39,991 nt of DNA from Arthrobacter sp. AK04 (GTDB lineage: Bacteria > Actinomycetota > Actinomycetes > Actinomycetales > Micrococcaceae): contig NZ_JAJOMC010000044.1 in the NCBI RefSeq assembly GCF_021129155.1, positions 1 through 39,991 of the forward strand, read 5' to 3'. The notes beneath the pieces were generated by a model. That model was not told where the DNA came from. It did no database searches and saw nothing but the letters and a program-made list of their open reading frames with translations. A program made the translations under genes and the position numbers. Positions 1 to 9,402 of this stretch are shown here, piece after piece; within the stretch, counting starts at the first letter, position 1; every line of letters starts with the position of its first letter.

Positions 1-232
1 TCAAAAAATACCTAAAGGAGGTTAGTTTGCGATGGGGGGGGCTCTGCCCTAAGTATCCCGTGCGCTCGTTCTGGCCGCCGGCCGGGGGGGGGGGCGCCCC
101 CCCCCCCCCCCCCCCCGCGGGTTTTTTGCCACGGCGGGTCCGGCCGGGTCCCGGTAGCTCCAGGCAGCGTCTACTAGACTGGGCTCCGGTCCGCACGCGG
201 CGGAACCGGCAAGATCCCGAGGTGATAATCGA
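1..232. other. Contig-end region with G and C homopolymers, then leader of the first gene
   Basis: No gene is supported here. An 11-G run (84-94) is followed after two bases by a 20-C run (97-116), so the strand can fold back on itself. Similar G runs fill the other end of the window. This pattern is typical of poor base calls at the end of a draft contig rather than of biology. From about 120 onward the sequence looks normal; 219-226 carries a GAGGTGAT ribosome binding site for the GTG start at 233. Confidence 0.6.
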
Positions 233-1903
233 GTGCCCAGCAGTACATCGCGGCGGACGGTCATCAAGGCCGGCGCTGTTTTCCTGGCCCTGGGCGTGAC
301 CTCGTGCACCGCTGTTCCATCGCCCTCGCCGACATCCGGCTCCCCCAGCACAACCGCCGCCCCCGAGCCCTCCGCTGCCTTCAATTTCGGAACAGCGGCC
401 CAGCCGTTGGGCCTGGATCCTGCCCTTTCCAATGACGTTGAGTCCCAGCGCATCACCCGCCAGATCCTCGAAGGACTTGTGGGCGTCGACCAGGTCACCG
501 GGAAACCCACGCCACTGCTCGCAACGGAATGGACCGAATCCAACGAAGGCCGCTCCTACACCTTCAAGCTCCGGACCGACGTCGTGTTCCAGGACGGGAC
601 CCCGTTCAACGCCGACGCCGTGTGCACCAACTTCAACCGATGGTTTGCCTTCTCCCCCGAATTACGGCGGCAGGCCCCCGGCAGCTCCTTCAAGGATGTC
701 TTCAAGGCCCACTCGGACGAGCCGGAGCTTTCCATCTTCAAGAGCTGCACAGCCATATCGGCGGACACTGTGCAGATTGACCTCACCCAGCGTTTCACCG
801 CCTTCCTGCAGGCCCTCACCCTGCCTGCCTTCGCCATCGCCTCGCCGGCCGCCCTGGCCGCGGGCACGGCCGAGGTCCTGGACCAGAACCGCGGCGGCCA
901 GCCCGTGTCCGTCTTCGGGACCAGTCCGGTGGGGACCGGACCGTTCAGCCTGGCCTCCTGGGACGAGGGAAGTGTCACCCTGGCCACCAACACCTCCTAT
1001 TGGGGAGAGCGCGGCCAGATTGCCACCATCAACTTCGTCGCCTACGACCACCCGCAGGCGCGGCTCCAGGCCCTGCTGGACGGCAAGATCGACGGCTACG
1101 ACGCCGTCACGGTGGGCAACTTCGACCAGCTGGTGAAACGCGGAAAGCAGATTGTCCAGCGTGACCCGTTCTCCGTCATGTACGTGGGCATCAACCAGGA
1201 CATCCCGGTGCTCAAGAACCTTAAGGTGCGGCAGGCGATCGAAATGGCGATCGACAAGGAAACGCTGATCCGCCGGTTCTTCATAGACAACACTGCCAAG
1301 GCCACACAGTTCGTCCCGCCCAAGATCAGCGGTTTCAACAACGACGCCCCGGAGCTGGGCCACGATCCCGCCAAGGCCAAGGAATATCTCGAAGAGGGCG
1401 GGTATGCCGGTGAGGAGCTGAAGTTCTACTATCCCTTGAACGTCACCCGCCCCTACCTGCCCACACCCGAGAAGGTGTACGCCGAGATCAGCCGCCAGCT
1501 CACAGCCGTCGGGATCAACATCCGGCCCGTTCCGGTGGACTGGGCCGACGGCTACCTGCAGAAAGTGCAGTCCCCCGGCGACCATGCGCTCCATCTCCTG
1601 GGCTGGAACGGCTCCTACTCCGACGCCGACAACTTCGTGGGACCCCTTTTCGGTGAGAAGAACGGTGAATTCGGCTACCACGATCCCCAGGTCTTTTCGA
1701 AGATCAACCGGGCGCGAGGGCTTCCGGAAGGGGAGGAACGGGATGAGCAATATCACACCATCAACGCCCAGATCGCGGCCACCGTCCCGGCCGTCCCCGT
1801 TGCCTTCCCCATCTCTGCGCTGGCCCTCTCCGACCGCGTACTGAGCTATCCGGCCTCCCCGGTCTTAAATGAAGTTTTCACGAAGGTGCAACTAAAGCCT
1901 TGA
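233..1903 (+). CDS. ABC transporter substrate-binding lipoprotein, peptide/nickel family 5
   Basis: Extracytoplasmic solute receptor of 556 residues, the usual size for SBP family 5 (DppA/OppA-like), which captures oligopeptides or related solutes for an ABC importer. The N-terminus has a twin-arginine-like motif (SRRTVIK, residues 6-12), a short hydrophobic stretch and a lipobox ending at Cys25 (VTSC), so it is probably a Tat-exported lipoprotein. A Ser/Pro/Thr-rich linker follows, then the binding fold, with the family-typical [18 protein letters not shown] at about residues 112-129. The GTG start is chosen because GAGGTGAT lies at a suitable distance upstream. No permease or ATPase gene follows; the next gene is mqo, and the upstream side is cut by the contig end, so the partners may lie there or it may be an orphan receptor. 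The substrate cannot be told. Confidence 0.9.
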   Translation: MPSSTSRRTVIKAGAVFLALGVTSCTAVPSPSPTSGSPSTTAAPEPSAAFNFGTAAQPLGLDPALSNDVESQRITRQILEGLVGVDQVTGKPTPLLATEWTESNEGRSYTFKLRTDVVFQDGTPFNADAVCTNFNRWFAFSPELRRQAPGSSFKDVFKAHSDEPELSIFKSCTAISADTVQIDLTQRFTAFLQALTLPAFAIASPAALAAGTAEVLDQNRGGQPVSVFGTSPVGTGPFSLASWDEGSVTLATNTSYWGERGQIATINFVAYDHPQARLQALLDGKIDGYDAVTVGNFDQLVKRGKQIVQRDPFSVMYVGINQDIPVLKNLKVRQAIEMAIDKETLIRRFFIDNTAKATQFVPPKISGFNNDAPELGHDPAKAKEYLEEGGYAGEELKFYYPLNVTRPYLPTPEKVYAEISRQLTAVGINIRPVPVDWADGYLQKVQSPGDHALHLLGWNGSYSDADNFVGPLFGEKNGEFGYHDPQVFSKINRARGLPEGEERDEQYHTINAQIAATVPAVPVAFPISALALSDRVLSYPASPVLNEVFTKVQLKP

Positions 1904-1982
1904 CGGAGCGGTCCAATTTCAGTATGTCCGCTGCCCGGGGATATTCTGTGACAGCCAGAGCCGCTGCAATCGGAGACTGATC

Positions 1983-3485
1983 GTGACCTTCATTTCCAAG
2001 ACCCCACATGCCGACGTCGTCCTGATTGGCGGCGGCATCATGAGCGCCACGCTGGGGGCTTTCCTCAAGCAGCTCGAGCCGGACTGGACCATCTCCCTGT
2101 TCGAGCGGCTGGACCAGCCGGGGCTGGAAAGCTCCGACCCATGGAACAACGCCGGCACCGGCCACGCAGCCCTCTGCGAGCTCAACTACTCCCCAGCAGC
2201 CAAAGACGGCTCAGTGGATCCTTCCAAGGCGCTGCTCATCAACGAACAGTTCCAGCTTTCGCGCCAGTTCTGGTCCCACCTGGTGGATCAGAAGCTGATC
2301 GGATCCCCCAAAGGCTTCATCAACACGGTGCCGCACATGAGCTTCGTCATCGGCGAGGACCACACCCGGTTCCTGCGGACGCGCTACGAGGCCCTCAAGC
2401 CCCACCCGCTGTTCCGGAGCATGGAGTACTCCGAGGACCACGCCCAGATCGCCAAGTGGGCGCCCCTGATCGTGAAGGGACGCGACCCGAAGCAGCGCAT
2501 CGCCGCCACGCGCGCAGCCGAGGGCACCGACGTCGACTTCGGGGCACTGACCCGCGAGCTGACCACCTACCTCGGGAACAACGGCGTCGAAATCAACTAC
2601 GGCCATGACGTCACGGGAATCTCCAGGGCTTCCGACGGCGGCTGGGACCTTTCGCTGAAGTACCCCAAATCCGGGGAGCACAGCAAGATCCACGCCAAGT
2701 TCGTGTTTGTGGGCGCCGGCGGCGGCGCCCTGCACCTGCTGCAGGCTTCAGGGATCCCGGAAAGCAAAGGCTACGGCGGATTCCCGGTTTCCGGGCAGTT
2801 CTTCCGCTGCACCGACGAAACCATTGCCGCGCAGCACAGCGCAAAGGTCTACGGCCAGGCATCGGTGGGCGCTCCCCCCATGTCCGTGCCGCACCTCGAC
2901 ACCCGGTACGTCGGCGGCAAGCGGTCGCTGCTGTTCGGCCCGTACGCTGGATTCTCCACCAACTTCCTGAAGAACGGCTCGTACCTGGACCTTCCGCTGT
3001 CCATCCGGCCCAGCAACATCATTCCGATGCTGGCAGTGGCCAAGGACAACATGGACCTCACCGCCTACCTGGTGAAGGAAGTGGCCAAGAAGCACGCCGA
3101 CAAGGTGGAGGCCCTGCGTGAGTACTACCCGGAGGCCAAGGACGGCGACTGGGAACTGATCACCGCCGGCCAGCGTGTACAGATCATCAAGAAAGATCCG
3201 CAGAAGGGCGGCGTGCTGCAGTTCGGCACTGAAGTCATCGCCGGCCGGGACGGTTCCATCGGTGCGCTCCTGGGCGCCTCGCCCGGAGCCTCCACCGCGG
3301 TACCTATCATGATCGAGTTGCTGAAGAGGACCTTCCCCCGGAACTTCAAGGGCTGGCAGTCCAAGCTCAAGGACATGATGCCCGGCTACGGGGTCAAGTT
3401 GGACGAGAACCCGGACCTGGCTGCCGAGCTGGAAAAGGCGACGGCCGCATCACTTCAGCTGGAGAGCGTTTCCGCCAGCCGCTGA
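1983..3485 (+). CDS. mqo: Malate:quinone oxidoreductase
   Basis: Membrane-associated FAD enzyme that oxidises L-malate to oxaloacetate and passes electrons to menaquinone, serving the TCA cycle in place of or beside NAD-dependent malate dehydrogenase. The 500-residue length fits the family. The N-terminus has the dinucleotide-binding [10 protein letters not shown] (residues 17-26) followed by the Mqo-typical LERLD-like acidic strand end and the [15 protein letters not shown] block (about 58-72). The C-terminus keeps [11 protein letters not shown], another conserved Mqo segment. The GTG start is supported by GGAG about eight bases upstream. It stands alone between the solute-binding protein and the RND permease, with gaps of 79 and 69 bases. 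Confidence 0.96.
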   Translation: MTFISKTPHADVVLIGGGIMSATLGAFLKQLEPDWTISLFERLDQPGLESSDPWNNAGTGHAALCELNYSPAAKDGSVDPSKALLINEQFQLSRQFWSHLVDQKLIGSPKGFINTVPHMSFVIGEDHTRFLRTRYEALKPHPLFRSMEYSEDHAQIAKWAPLIVKGRDPKQRIAATRAAEGTDVDFGALTRELTTYLGNNGVEINYGHDVTGISRASDGGWDLSLKYPKSGEHSKIHAKFVFVGAGGGALHLLQASGIPESKGYGGFPVSGQFFRCTDETIAAQHSAKVYGQASVGAPPMSVPHLDTRYVGGKRSLLFGPYAGFSTNFLKNGSYLDLPLSIRPSNIIPMLAVAKDNMDLTAYLVKEVAKKHADKVEALREYYPEAKDGDWELITAGQRVQIIKKDPQKGGVLQFGTEVIAGRDGSIGALLGASPGASTAVPIMIELLKRTFPRNFKGWQSKLKDMMPGYGVKLDENPDLAAELEKATAASLQLESVSASR

Positions 3486-3554
3486 CCCTGCCGGGGCCGG
3501 CGGCCGGCACCTCCGGGTCCGTATCAGTTCCTCAACCCCACAGGAGATCATGCG

Positions 3555-6500
3555 ATGTTCCGGCTGGCACAACTTTCACTGGCAAACCGGGCACTGATCG
3601 CACTGATCACCGTCTTCGCTTCTGTGTTCGGCGTGATCACCATGTCCTCGCTGAAGCAGGAACTCATCCCCTCGATCGAGTTTCCGCAGATCACGGTGCT
3701 GACCGCCATGCCCGGGGCCTCCCCGGAAGTGGTGGACAAGCAGGTGAGCGGGCCGCTGGAGACGGCGTTGAACGGCGTGGAAGGGCTGGAATCCACCTCC
3801 TCCACCTCGCGCAACGGCGTTTCGCAGATCACCATGGTGTTCACCTATGGTGCAAACCTGGACCGGGCGCGGAACCAGATCGACCGGGCCATCTCCAACG
3901 CCAAGCGCTCCCTGCCCGAGGACGTCCAGCCGCAGGCAATTGCCGGAAGCATCAGCGACTTCCCGATTGTTTTCCTGGCCGTATCCTCGGACAAGACGCT
4001 CAGCGAGCTGAACGCCGACCTCCAGCGGCTGAGCGTGCCCCGGCTGCAGAAGATCGACGGCGTCCGCGGCGCTGACGTGACCGGCGGCGCCTCCCAGCAC
4101 ATCGAGATCCTTCCGCGCGCCGACGCCATGGCTGCGGCGGGCGCGAGCATCACGTCCATCCGGGACGCGCTGGCCAACAACGGCGCGCTTATCCCGGCCG
4201 GCACGATCGAGGAACAGGGCAAGACCCTCTCGCTGCAGATCGGCAGCCCCGTGGATTCCCTGGCTGCCGTCGAGGCGCTGCCGCTGGCGGGTGCACAGGG
4301 CGGGGCCACCATTGGCAGCGTGGCGGACGTGTCCCTGAAGGATGACGAACGGACATCCATCACACGGACCAACGGGGAGGAAACCCTCGCCGTGTCCGTG
4401 ACCAAGAAGCCTGAGGGCGACACGGTGGGCATCTCGCACGCGGTGCAGGACACGCTTGGCGAACTTGAGGCCGAACTGGGCTCGAATGCCAAGTTCACGC
4501 CGGTGTTCGATCAGGCCCCCTTCATTGAGAAGTCCATCAAGGACCTCACCACCGAGGGCCTGCTGGGCCTGGGCTTCGCCGTGGCGGTGATCCTGGTCTT
4601 CCTGATGTCCACTCGCTCCACCCTGGTCACGGCGGTCTCCATTCCGCTCTCGCTCCTGATCACGTTTATCGGCCTGTCCGCCACCGGATACTCCCTGAAC
4701 ATCCTGACGCTGGGTGCGCTTACCATCGCCATCGGCCGCGTGGTGGATGACTCCATCGTGGTCATCGAGAACATCAAGCGGCACCTGAGCTACGGCGAAG
4801 ACAAGGTCACGGCCATCCTGACCGCCATCAGGGAGGTGGCGGGGGCCATCACCGCCTCCACCCTTACCACCGTGGCGGTATTCCTCCCCATCGCCTTCGT
4901 GGGAGAGCTGGCAGGCGAACTTTTCCGGCCATTCGCCCTCACTGTCACCATGGCACTGCTCGCATCGCTGCTGGTCTCGCTGACCATCGTTCCCGTGCTG
5001 GCCTACTGGTTCCTGAAAAACACCGATGCAGCGGCGGCTGCGGCAGGGCCGGCTGCTGCCCGGCGGAACGTGGACGAGGCCCGTGCCCGGGCCATGGAAG
5101 CCGAACAGCGCAGCAGGCTCCAGCGCGGCTACCTGCCCATCCTCACCAAGACCCAGAAGCACCCCGTGATCACGCTGGTGGCCGCAGCCCTGGTCCTCGG
5201 CGCCACCGCCGCCATGACACCGCTGCTGGCCACCAACCTCCTGGGCAACTCCGGCCAGAACAGTCTCACTGTCCGCCAGGTCCTGCCGGCCGGCACCACC
5301 CTGGCCGACACCAGCGCGGCGGCCATCCGGCTTGAGGAAGTGCTGCGCGGCATCGACGGCGTCAAGGACATCCAGGTGACGTCGGGCAATGCCCAGGCAG
5401 GTTTCGCCGCCCTAACCTCCACCGGTTCGTCCAACTCGACCTTCACCGTGGTGACGGACGAGAAGGCGGACCAGGAGCAGCTGCAGGAGACGGTGCGCAG
5501 CGAACTGGCAAAGGTGCCCGATTCCGGCAAGATCTCGGTAGGGACCCAGCAGGGCGGTTTCGGCACATCCTCCACTGTGGACATCACCCTGAAGGCAGCC
5601 ACTACTGCCGACCTCCAGGAAGCCAGCGACACCATGGTTGCGGCGATGACCGGGGTGCCGGGCACCAGCGAGGTGGCAACCAACCTCGCGGCCAGCCAAC
5701 CCGTGGTCCAGGTCAAGGTGGACCGGGCCAGGACGGCAGCCGCCGGGCTCAACGAGGAACAGGTTGCCGGGGTTCTGGCCTCCACCATCAGCCCCATCCC
5801 GGCCGGAGAAGTCCGTATCGACACCAACGACTTCCCTGTCCAGATCGGCCAGGGCACCAGGTTCACCAGCATCGAGGCCGTCCGTGGCATTCCGCTCCCG
5901 GCAGCGGGCGGGCCTGTGCCGCTGGGAAGCATCGCTTCAGTGGAACAGGTGGACGTGCCGGTGTCCATCACCGCCAGCAATGGCCAGCGCACGGCACGCG
6001 TGTCCGTGACGCCGTCGGGCTCCAACCTGGGTGCGGTCAACGCGGAGGTCCAGAAACGCCTGGCGGACGTCCAGCTGCCGCCGGGGGTCACCGCCGAAAT
6101 CGGCGGGGCCACCACCCAGCAGCAGGAATCCTTCCAGCAGCTCGGGCTGGCGCTGCTGGCGGCCATCGCCATTGTTTACGTGATCATGGTGGCCACCTTC
6201 AAATCCCTCATCCAGCCGCTGATCCTGCTGGTATCGGTCCCGTTCGCAGCCACCGGCGCCGTGGCGCTGCTCCTGGTGACGGGCGTGCCCCTGGGACTGC
6301 CCTCGCTGATCGGCATGCTCATGCTGGTGGGGATCGTGGTCACCAACGCCATCGTGCTGATCGACCTCATCAACCAGTACCGGCAGCCCCGGGACGGCCG
6401 GCCGGGCATGAACGTGGCGGACGCCATCACGCACGGGGCACGGCAGCGCCTACGCCCCATCCTGATGACCGCGCTCGCCACGGTGTTCGCGCTGACGCCC

Positions 6501-6782
6501 ATGGCCATGGGCCTCACCGGCGGCGGCGGCTTCATTTCGCAGCCGCTGGCGGTTGTGGTTATCGGTGGGCTGATCTCCTCGACTGCGCTGACCCTGGTCC
6601 TGGTGCCGGTCTTGTACAGGCTGGTGGAGGGCAGGCGTGAGAAGAAGGCCCTGCTCCGGGACCTTCAGGCACGTCCGGAATTCGGGCCCGGACCGGACGT
6701 CGACGAGGAATTCAGGGACTGGACCACGGGAATGGTTCCCAAGACCAGCGGCCGCCGTGCCGCCCCCGGCGGCCCCGCCTAG
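3555..6782 (+). CDS. RND-superfamily efflux permease (HAE1/AcrB-like)
   Basis: Proton-driven inner-membrane export pump of 1075 residues, the usual length for the resistance-nodulation-division family. It shows the two-fold RND plan: TM1 at about residues 10-30, a large periplasmic-type loop, a TM2-TM6 block, a second extracytoplasmic loop, and a final TM block. TM4 carries the proton-relay motif GRVVDDSIVVIEN with the paired Asp near residue 398; the matching second-half segment is GIVVTNAIVLIDLIN. A CAGGAG site precedes the ATG at 3555. There is no adaptor or outer-membrane channel gene beside it, as expected for an actinobacterium with no Gram-negative outer membrane. The C-terminus is a Pro/Ala/Arg-rich cytoplasmic tail. 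Substrate unknown. Confidence 0.9.
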   Translation: MFRLAQLSLANRALIALITVFASVFGVITMSSLKQELIPSIEFPQITVLTAMPGASPEVVDKQVSGPLETALNGVEGLESTSSTSRNGVSQITMVFTYGANLDRARNQIDRAISNAKRSLPEDVQPQAIAGSISDFPIVFLAVSSDKTLSELNADLQRLSVPRLQKIDGVRGADVTGGASQHIEILPRADAMAAAGASITSIRDALANNGALIPAGTIEEQGKTLSLQIGSPVDSLAAVEALPLAGAQGGATIGSVADVSLKDDERTSITRTNGEETLAVSVTKKPEGDTVGISHAVQDTLGELEAELGSNAKFTPVFDQAPFIEKSIKDLTTEGLLGLGFAVAVILVFLMSTRSTLVTAVSIPLSLLITFIGLSATGYSLNILTLGALTIAIGRVVDDSIVVIENIKRHLSYGEDKVTAILTAIREVAGAITASTLTTVAVFLPIAFVGELAGELFRPFALTVTMALLASLLVSLTIVPVLAYWFLKNTDAAAAAAGPAAARRNVDEARARAMEAEQRSRLQRGYLPILTKTQKHPVITLVAAALVLGATAAMTPLLATNLLGNSGQNSLTVRQVLPAGTTLADTSAAAIRLEEVLRGIDGVKDIQVTSGNAQAGFAALTSTGSSNSTFTVVTDEKADQEQLQETVRSELAKVPDSGKISVGTQQGGFGTSSTVDITLKAATTADLQEASDTMVAAMTGVPGTSEVATNLAASQPVVQVKVDRARTAAAGLNEEQVAGVLASTISPIPAGEVRIDTNDFPVQIGQGTRFTSIEAVRGIPLPAAGGPVPLGSIASVEQVDVPVSITASNGQRTARVSVTPSGSNLGAVNAEVQKRLADVQLPPGVTAEIGGATTQQQESFQQLGLALLAAIAIVYVIMVATFKSLIQPLILLVSVPFAATGAVALLLVTGVPLGLPSLIGMLMLVGIVVTNAIVLIDLINQYRQPRDGRPGMNVADAITHGARQRLRPILMTALATVFALTPMAMGLTGGGGFISQPLAVVVIGGLISSTALTLVLVPVLYRLVEGRREKKALLRDLQARPEFGPGPDVDEEFRDWTTGMVPKTSGRRAAPGGPA

Positions 6783-6845
6783 GCACGTACTGCCACCGGG
6801 CAGGCCTCACGGAATATTTCCCTCCGGGATGCGTTGTACCTCCCG

Positions 6846-6865
6846 ATAGATGCAAATGCATCTAT
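6846..6865. promoter_or_regulatory. Palindromic operator, probable MarR site
   Basis: A perfect inverted repeat with 9-base arms (ATAGATGCA and TGCATCTAT) and a 2-base AA spacer. It sits about 54 bases upstream of the flavin monooxygenase start, whose gene is translationally coupled to a MarR regulator. MarR dimers usually bind such 16-20 bp AT-rich palindromes over promoters. A TTGTAC hexamer at 6834-6839 could be the -35 box, with the palindrome over the -10 region. Binding by this MarR is inference. Confidence 0.7.
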
Positions 6866-6918
6866 ATAGGACTACACTGGAACCAAGCCCGGAGAGTCCA
6901 GGAACGGAAAGGCACATC

Positions 6919-8028
6919 ATGCAGATCGGTGTTTTCAGCGTCAGCGACATCACCACTGACCCCACCACGGGGCAGACCCCCACCGAGAACGAACGCATCA
7001 AGGCCTCGGTGGCCATCGCCAAAAAGGTCGAGGAAATCGGCATGGATGTCTACGCCCTCGGCGAGCACCACAACCGGCCTTTCTTCTCCTCCTCCCCCAC
7101 TACCACCCTCGCGTACATCGCCGCGCAGACGGAACGCATCACGCTGTCCACGGCCACCACGCTGATCACCACCAATGACCCGGTCAAGATCGCCGAGGAC
7201 TTCGCGATGCTCCAGCACCTGGCAGACGGCCGTGTTGACCTGGTCCTGGGGCGCGGCAACACAGCCCCGGTCTACCCGTGGTTCGGCAAGAACATCCAGG
7301 ACGGCGTGGAACTGGCCATCGAGAACTACAGCCTCCTGCGGAAGCTGTGGGACGAGGACACCGTGAACTGGTCCGGCAAGTTCCGGACGCCGCTGCAGAA
7401 CTTCACGTCCACGCCCCGCCCGCTCGACGGCGTTGCCCCCTTTGTGTGGCACGGCTCCATCCGCACGCCGCAGATCGCCGAAGTGGCGGCGTACTTCGGC
7501 GACGGCTTCTTCGCCAACAACATCTTCTGGCCCAAGGAGCACTACCAGCAGCTGATCGGCCTATACCGCGAACGGTACGAGCACTACGGCCACGGGAAGG
7601 CAGACCAGGCCATCGTGGGCCTCGGCGGACAGTTCTTCATGCGGAAGAACTCGCAGGACGCCGTCAAGGAGTTCCGCCCCTACTTCGACAATGCGCCCGT
7701 TTACGGCCATGGTCCCTCGCTTGAGGATTTCACCTCGCAGACACCGCTCACTGTGGGCAGCCCGCAGGAAGTCATCGAGAAAACCCTGACGTTCCGGGAG
7801 TACTTCGGCGACTACCAGCGCCAGCTGTTCCTGATCGACCACGCGGGCCTGCCGCTGAAGACCGTGCTGGAGCAGCTGGACCTGTTCGGCGAGGAGGTCC
7901 TGCCCGTACTGCGGAAGGAGTACGCGGCCCGCAAACCCGCCCACGTTCCCGAGCCGCCCACGCACGCCGGCCGGGTGGCCGCGCTGCTCGCCGCCCAGGA
8001 CGCGGAAAAGTCCGCCGCGGACGCGTGA
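6919..8028 (+). CDS. LLM-class FMN-dependent monooxygenase (bacterial luciferase-like)
   Basis: A 369-residue single-domain flavin-dependent oxidoreductase of the luciferase-like superfamily (TIM barrel, reduced FMN supplied by another enzyme). Visible family features are the N-terminal strand MQIGVFSVSD, ALGEHHNRPFFSSSP (about residues 46-60) and the DLVLGRGN segment after an ADGRVD turn, all usual in this class. From memory it resembles the CE1758-type subfamily, but I cannot confirm that. An in-frame ATG also exists at 6850, but it lies inside the palindromic operator; the ATG at 6919 has GAAAGG at good distance and starts the conserved first strand, so it is preferred. The gene overlaps the MarR gene downstream. 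The substrate is unknown. Confidence 0.9.
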   Translation: MQIGVFSVSDITTDPTTGQTPTENERIKASVAIAKKVEEIGMDVYALGEHHNRPFFSSSPTTTLAYIAAQTERITLSTATTLITTNDPVKIAEDFAMLQHLADGRVDLVLGRGNTAPVYPWFGKNIQDGVELAIENYSLLRKLWDEDTVNWSGKFRTPLQNFTSTPRPLDGVAPFVWHGSIRTPQIAEVAAYFGDGFFANNIFWPKEHYQQLIGLYRERYEHYGHGKADQAIVGLGGQFFMRKNSQDAVKEFRPYFDNAPVYGHGPSLEDFTSQTPLTVGSPQEVIEKTLTFREYFGDYQRQLFLIDHAGLPLKTVLEQLDLFGEEVLPVLRKEYAARKPAHVPEPPTHAGRVAALLAAQDAEKSAADA

Positions 8029-8510
8029 TGGCCGGCAAGAGCGCAGAGTCGCCGGTGCGGCTCGCCGCAGAAACCTGGGAGTCGCTGTTCCGGGCCCAGG
8101 TTGCGGTGATGCGGAAGCTGCAGTCCGGCCCGGCCTTCCGGAAGCTGGCAGTCAACGAGTACGACGTCCTGTTCACCCTGTCCCGCTGTCCCTCCGGCTG
8201 GCTGCGGCTGAACGAACTCAACGACAACGTCCTGTTGAGCCAGTCCAGCCTCAGCCGGCTGGTGGAGCGGCTCGAGAAGCGCGGGCTCATCGCGAGGATG
8301 CCGGCGCCTGAGGACGGCCGTGGTGTGCTCCTGAAACTTACTGATGAGGGGCGGGAACTCCAGAAGGAGATTGGCCGTGAGCATGTGCGCGATATCTCCG
8401 AACTCATGGGCCCCGCGCTGACGCCGGCGGAACAGAAGGAACTCATGCGGCTCACCGCCAAGCTGCGCAGTTCCCTGGACCAGCGGCAGCCCCGGCAGGA
8501 CTCCCACTAG
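8028..8510 (+). CDS. MarR-family transcriptional regulator
   Basis: A 160-residue winged-helix dimeric repressor. The core reads VNEYDVLFTLSR, then LNELNDNVLLSQSSLSRLV as the helix-turn-helix (about residues 60-82), then the wing with MPAPEDGRGVLLKLTDEG, where the Asp and Arg of the MarR signature are present. Flanking helices provide the dimer interface. It starts within the stop codon of the monooxygenase gene (TGATG), so the two are co-translated; a GTG at 8025 is an alternative start. The 20-bp palindrome at 6846-6865 upstream of the pair is the likely autoregulatory operator. The effector ligand is unknown and may be the monooxygenase substrate. Confidence 0.92.
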   Translation: MAGKSAESPVRLAAETWESLFRAQVAVMRKLQSGPAFRKLAVNEYDVLFTLSRCPSGWLRLNELNDNVLLSQSSLSRLVERLEKRGLIARMPAPEDGRGVLLKLTDEGRELQKEIGREHVRDISELMGPALTPAEQKELMRLTAKLRSSLDQRQPRQDSH

Positions 8511-8522
8511 CCCAGGACTCCG

Positions 8523-9329
8523 CTAGCCCAGGGCCACCAGCCTGGCGGGGTCTTCCACCGGCAGGGTGCCGTTGACCACGGCCGTGACCTGCATTTGGCT
8601 CAACGTCAGGCTTCCGCCCACCGTGGACAGGAATGCCGTGTCGGCCGAGTCCCGGCCGGCCGTGATCCGCAGCATCGACTCCCGCGGGGCCAGCCCCGTG
8701 GGATCGATCACGTGCCATCCGCCTTCCACGTAGGCCTCTGCGACAGCGTGAAAATCCATGGGGCTCAGGCCGGGGGCATACACCGCAGCCAGGCGGGCCG
8801 GAATGTCCTTGGACCTCAGCAATGCAATGGCCAGGTGCGCGAAGTCCCGGCAGACACCGCGCCGGCTCAGGAGGGTTTCCACCGCGCCGTCCGTCCCGCG
8901 GGAGGAGCCGCTGATATACCGCAGTTCCCCGTTCACCCAGTTCCGCACGGCGTGCAGCAGCTCCCCGCCGGCGGCTCCGTCGAATTCTGCGTATGCGGTG
9001 GGCAGGAGGCGGTCCGACTCCGCGTAGCGGCTGGGCCGGACGTAGCGGATGCGGTCAGCCAGCCCGGCTTCTTCCGGCCGGGCCCGGCCTGCCACCGTCG
9101 CGGAGTACTCCACCACCACCTCGGACGGTTCGGCGAACTCCATGTAGTGGAGCCGGCCGCCGTGGTGGTCCGGAACCTCGCTCACGGGAACCTGCCCGCC
9201 GCCGGCCGTGATGGACAGGCTTTCCTCGAAGGACGAGTATCCGGTGTTCCTGGCGGCGGCTATGGCCATGGCCACCTTGGTGTTGGGGGCGGTCTTGAAG
9301 ACCAGGCGTGCGGAAACGGTGCGTTCCAT
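8523..9329 (-). CDS. Transglutaminase-like cysteine peptidase-fold protein
   Basis: A 268-residue cytoplasmic protein with an N-terminal beta-rich region (transglutaminase N-terminal-like, about residues 1-110) and a transglutaminase-like core. The papain-type catalytic triad is visible: Cys160 in RRGVCRDFAHL, His194 in MDFHAVAEAY, and Asp209 in GWHVIDPTG. No signal peptide is seen. Bacterial members of this group act as proteases or amide-bond enzymes, mostly of unknown substrate. The ATG at 9329 has a GGAG site upstream. It is convergent with the MarR gene (12-base gap) and lies 73 bases downstream of the lipoprotein gene on the same strand. Confidence 0.88.
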   Translation of the reverse strand: MERTVSARLVFKTAPNTKVAMAIAAARNTGYSSFEESLSITAGGGQVPVSEVPDHHGGRLHYMEFAEPSEVVVEYSATVAGRARPEEAGLADRIRYVRPSRYAESDRLLPTAYAEFDGAAGGELLHAVRNWVNGELRYISGSSRGTDGAVETLLSRRGVCRDFAHLAIALLRSKDIPARLAAVYAPGLSPMDFHAVAEAYVEGGWHVIDPTGLAPRESMLRITAGRDSADTAFLSTVGGSLTLSQMQVTAVVNGTLPVEDPARLVALG

Positions 9330-9402
9330 GACTCTCCGGTGGGTGTCGGCAGGAAAGAAGCCGCCGCTTGTCCCGGCCGGGGATGCGGGCAGGGAACGGG
9401 GG

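Noticed and set aside
3576..5162. A 528-codon minus-strand frame inside the RND permease gene
   Set aside because: Low-complexity His/Gln/Arg/Gly content antisense to conserved transport segments; no independent support.
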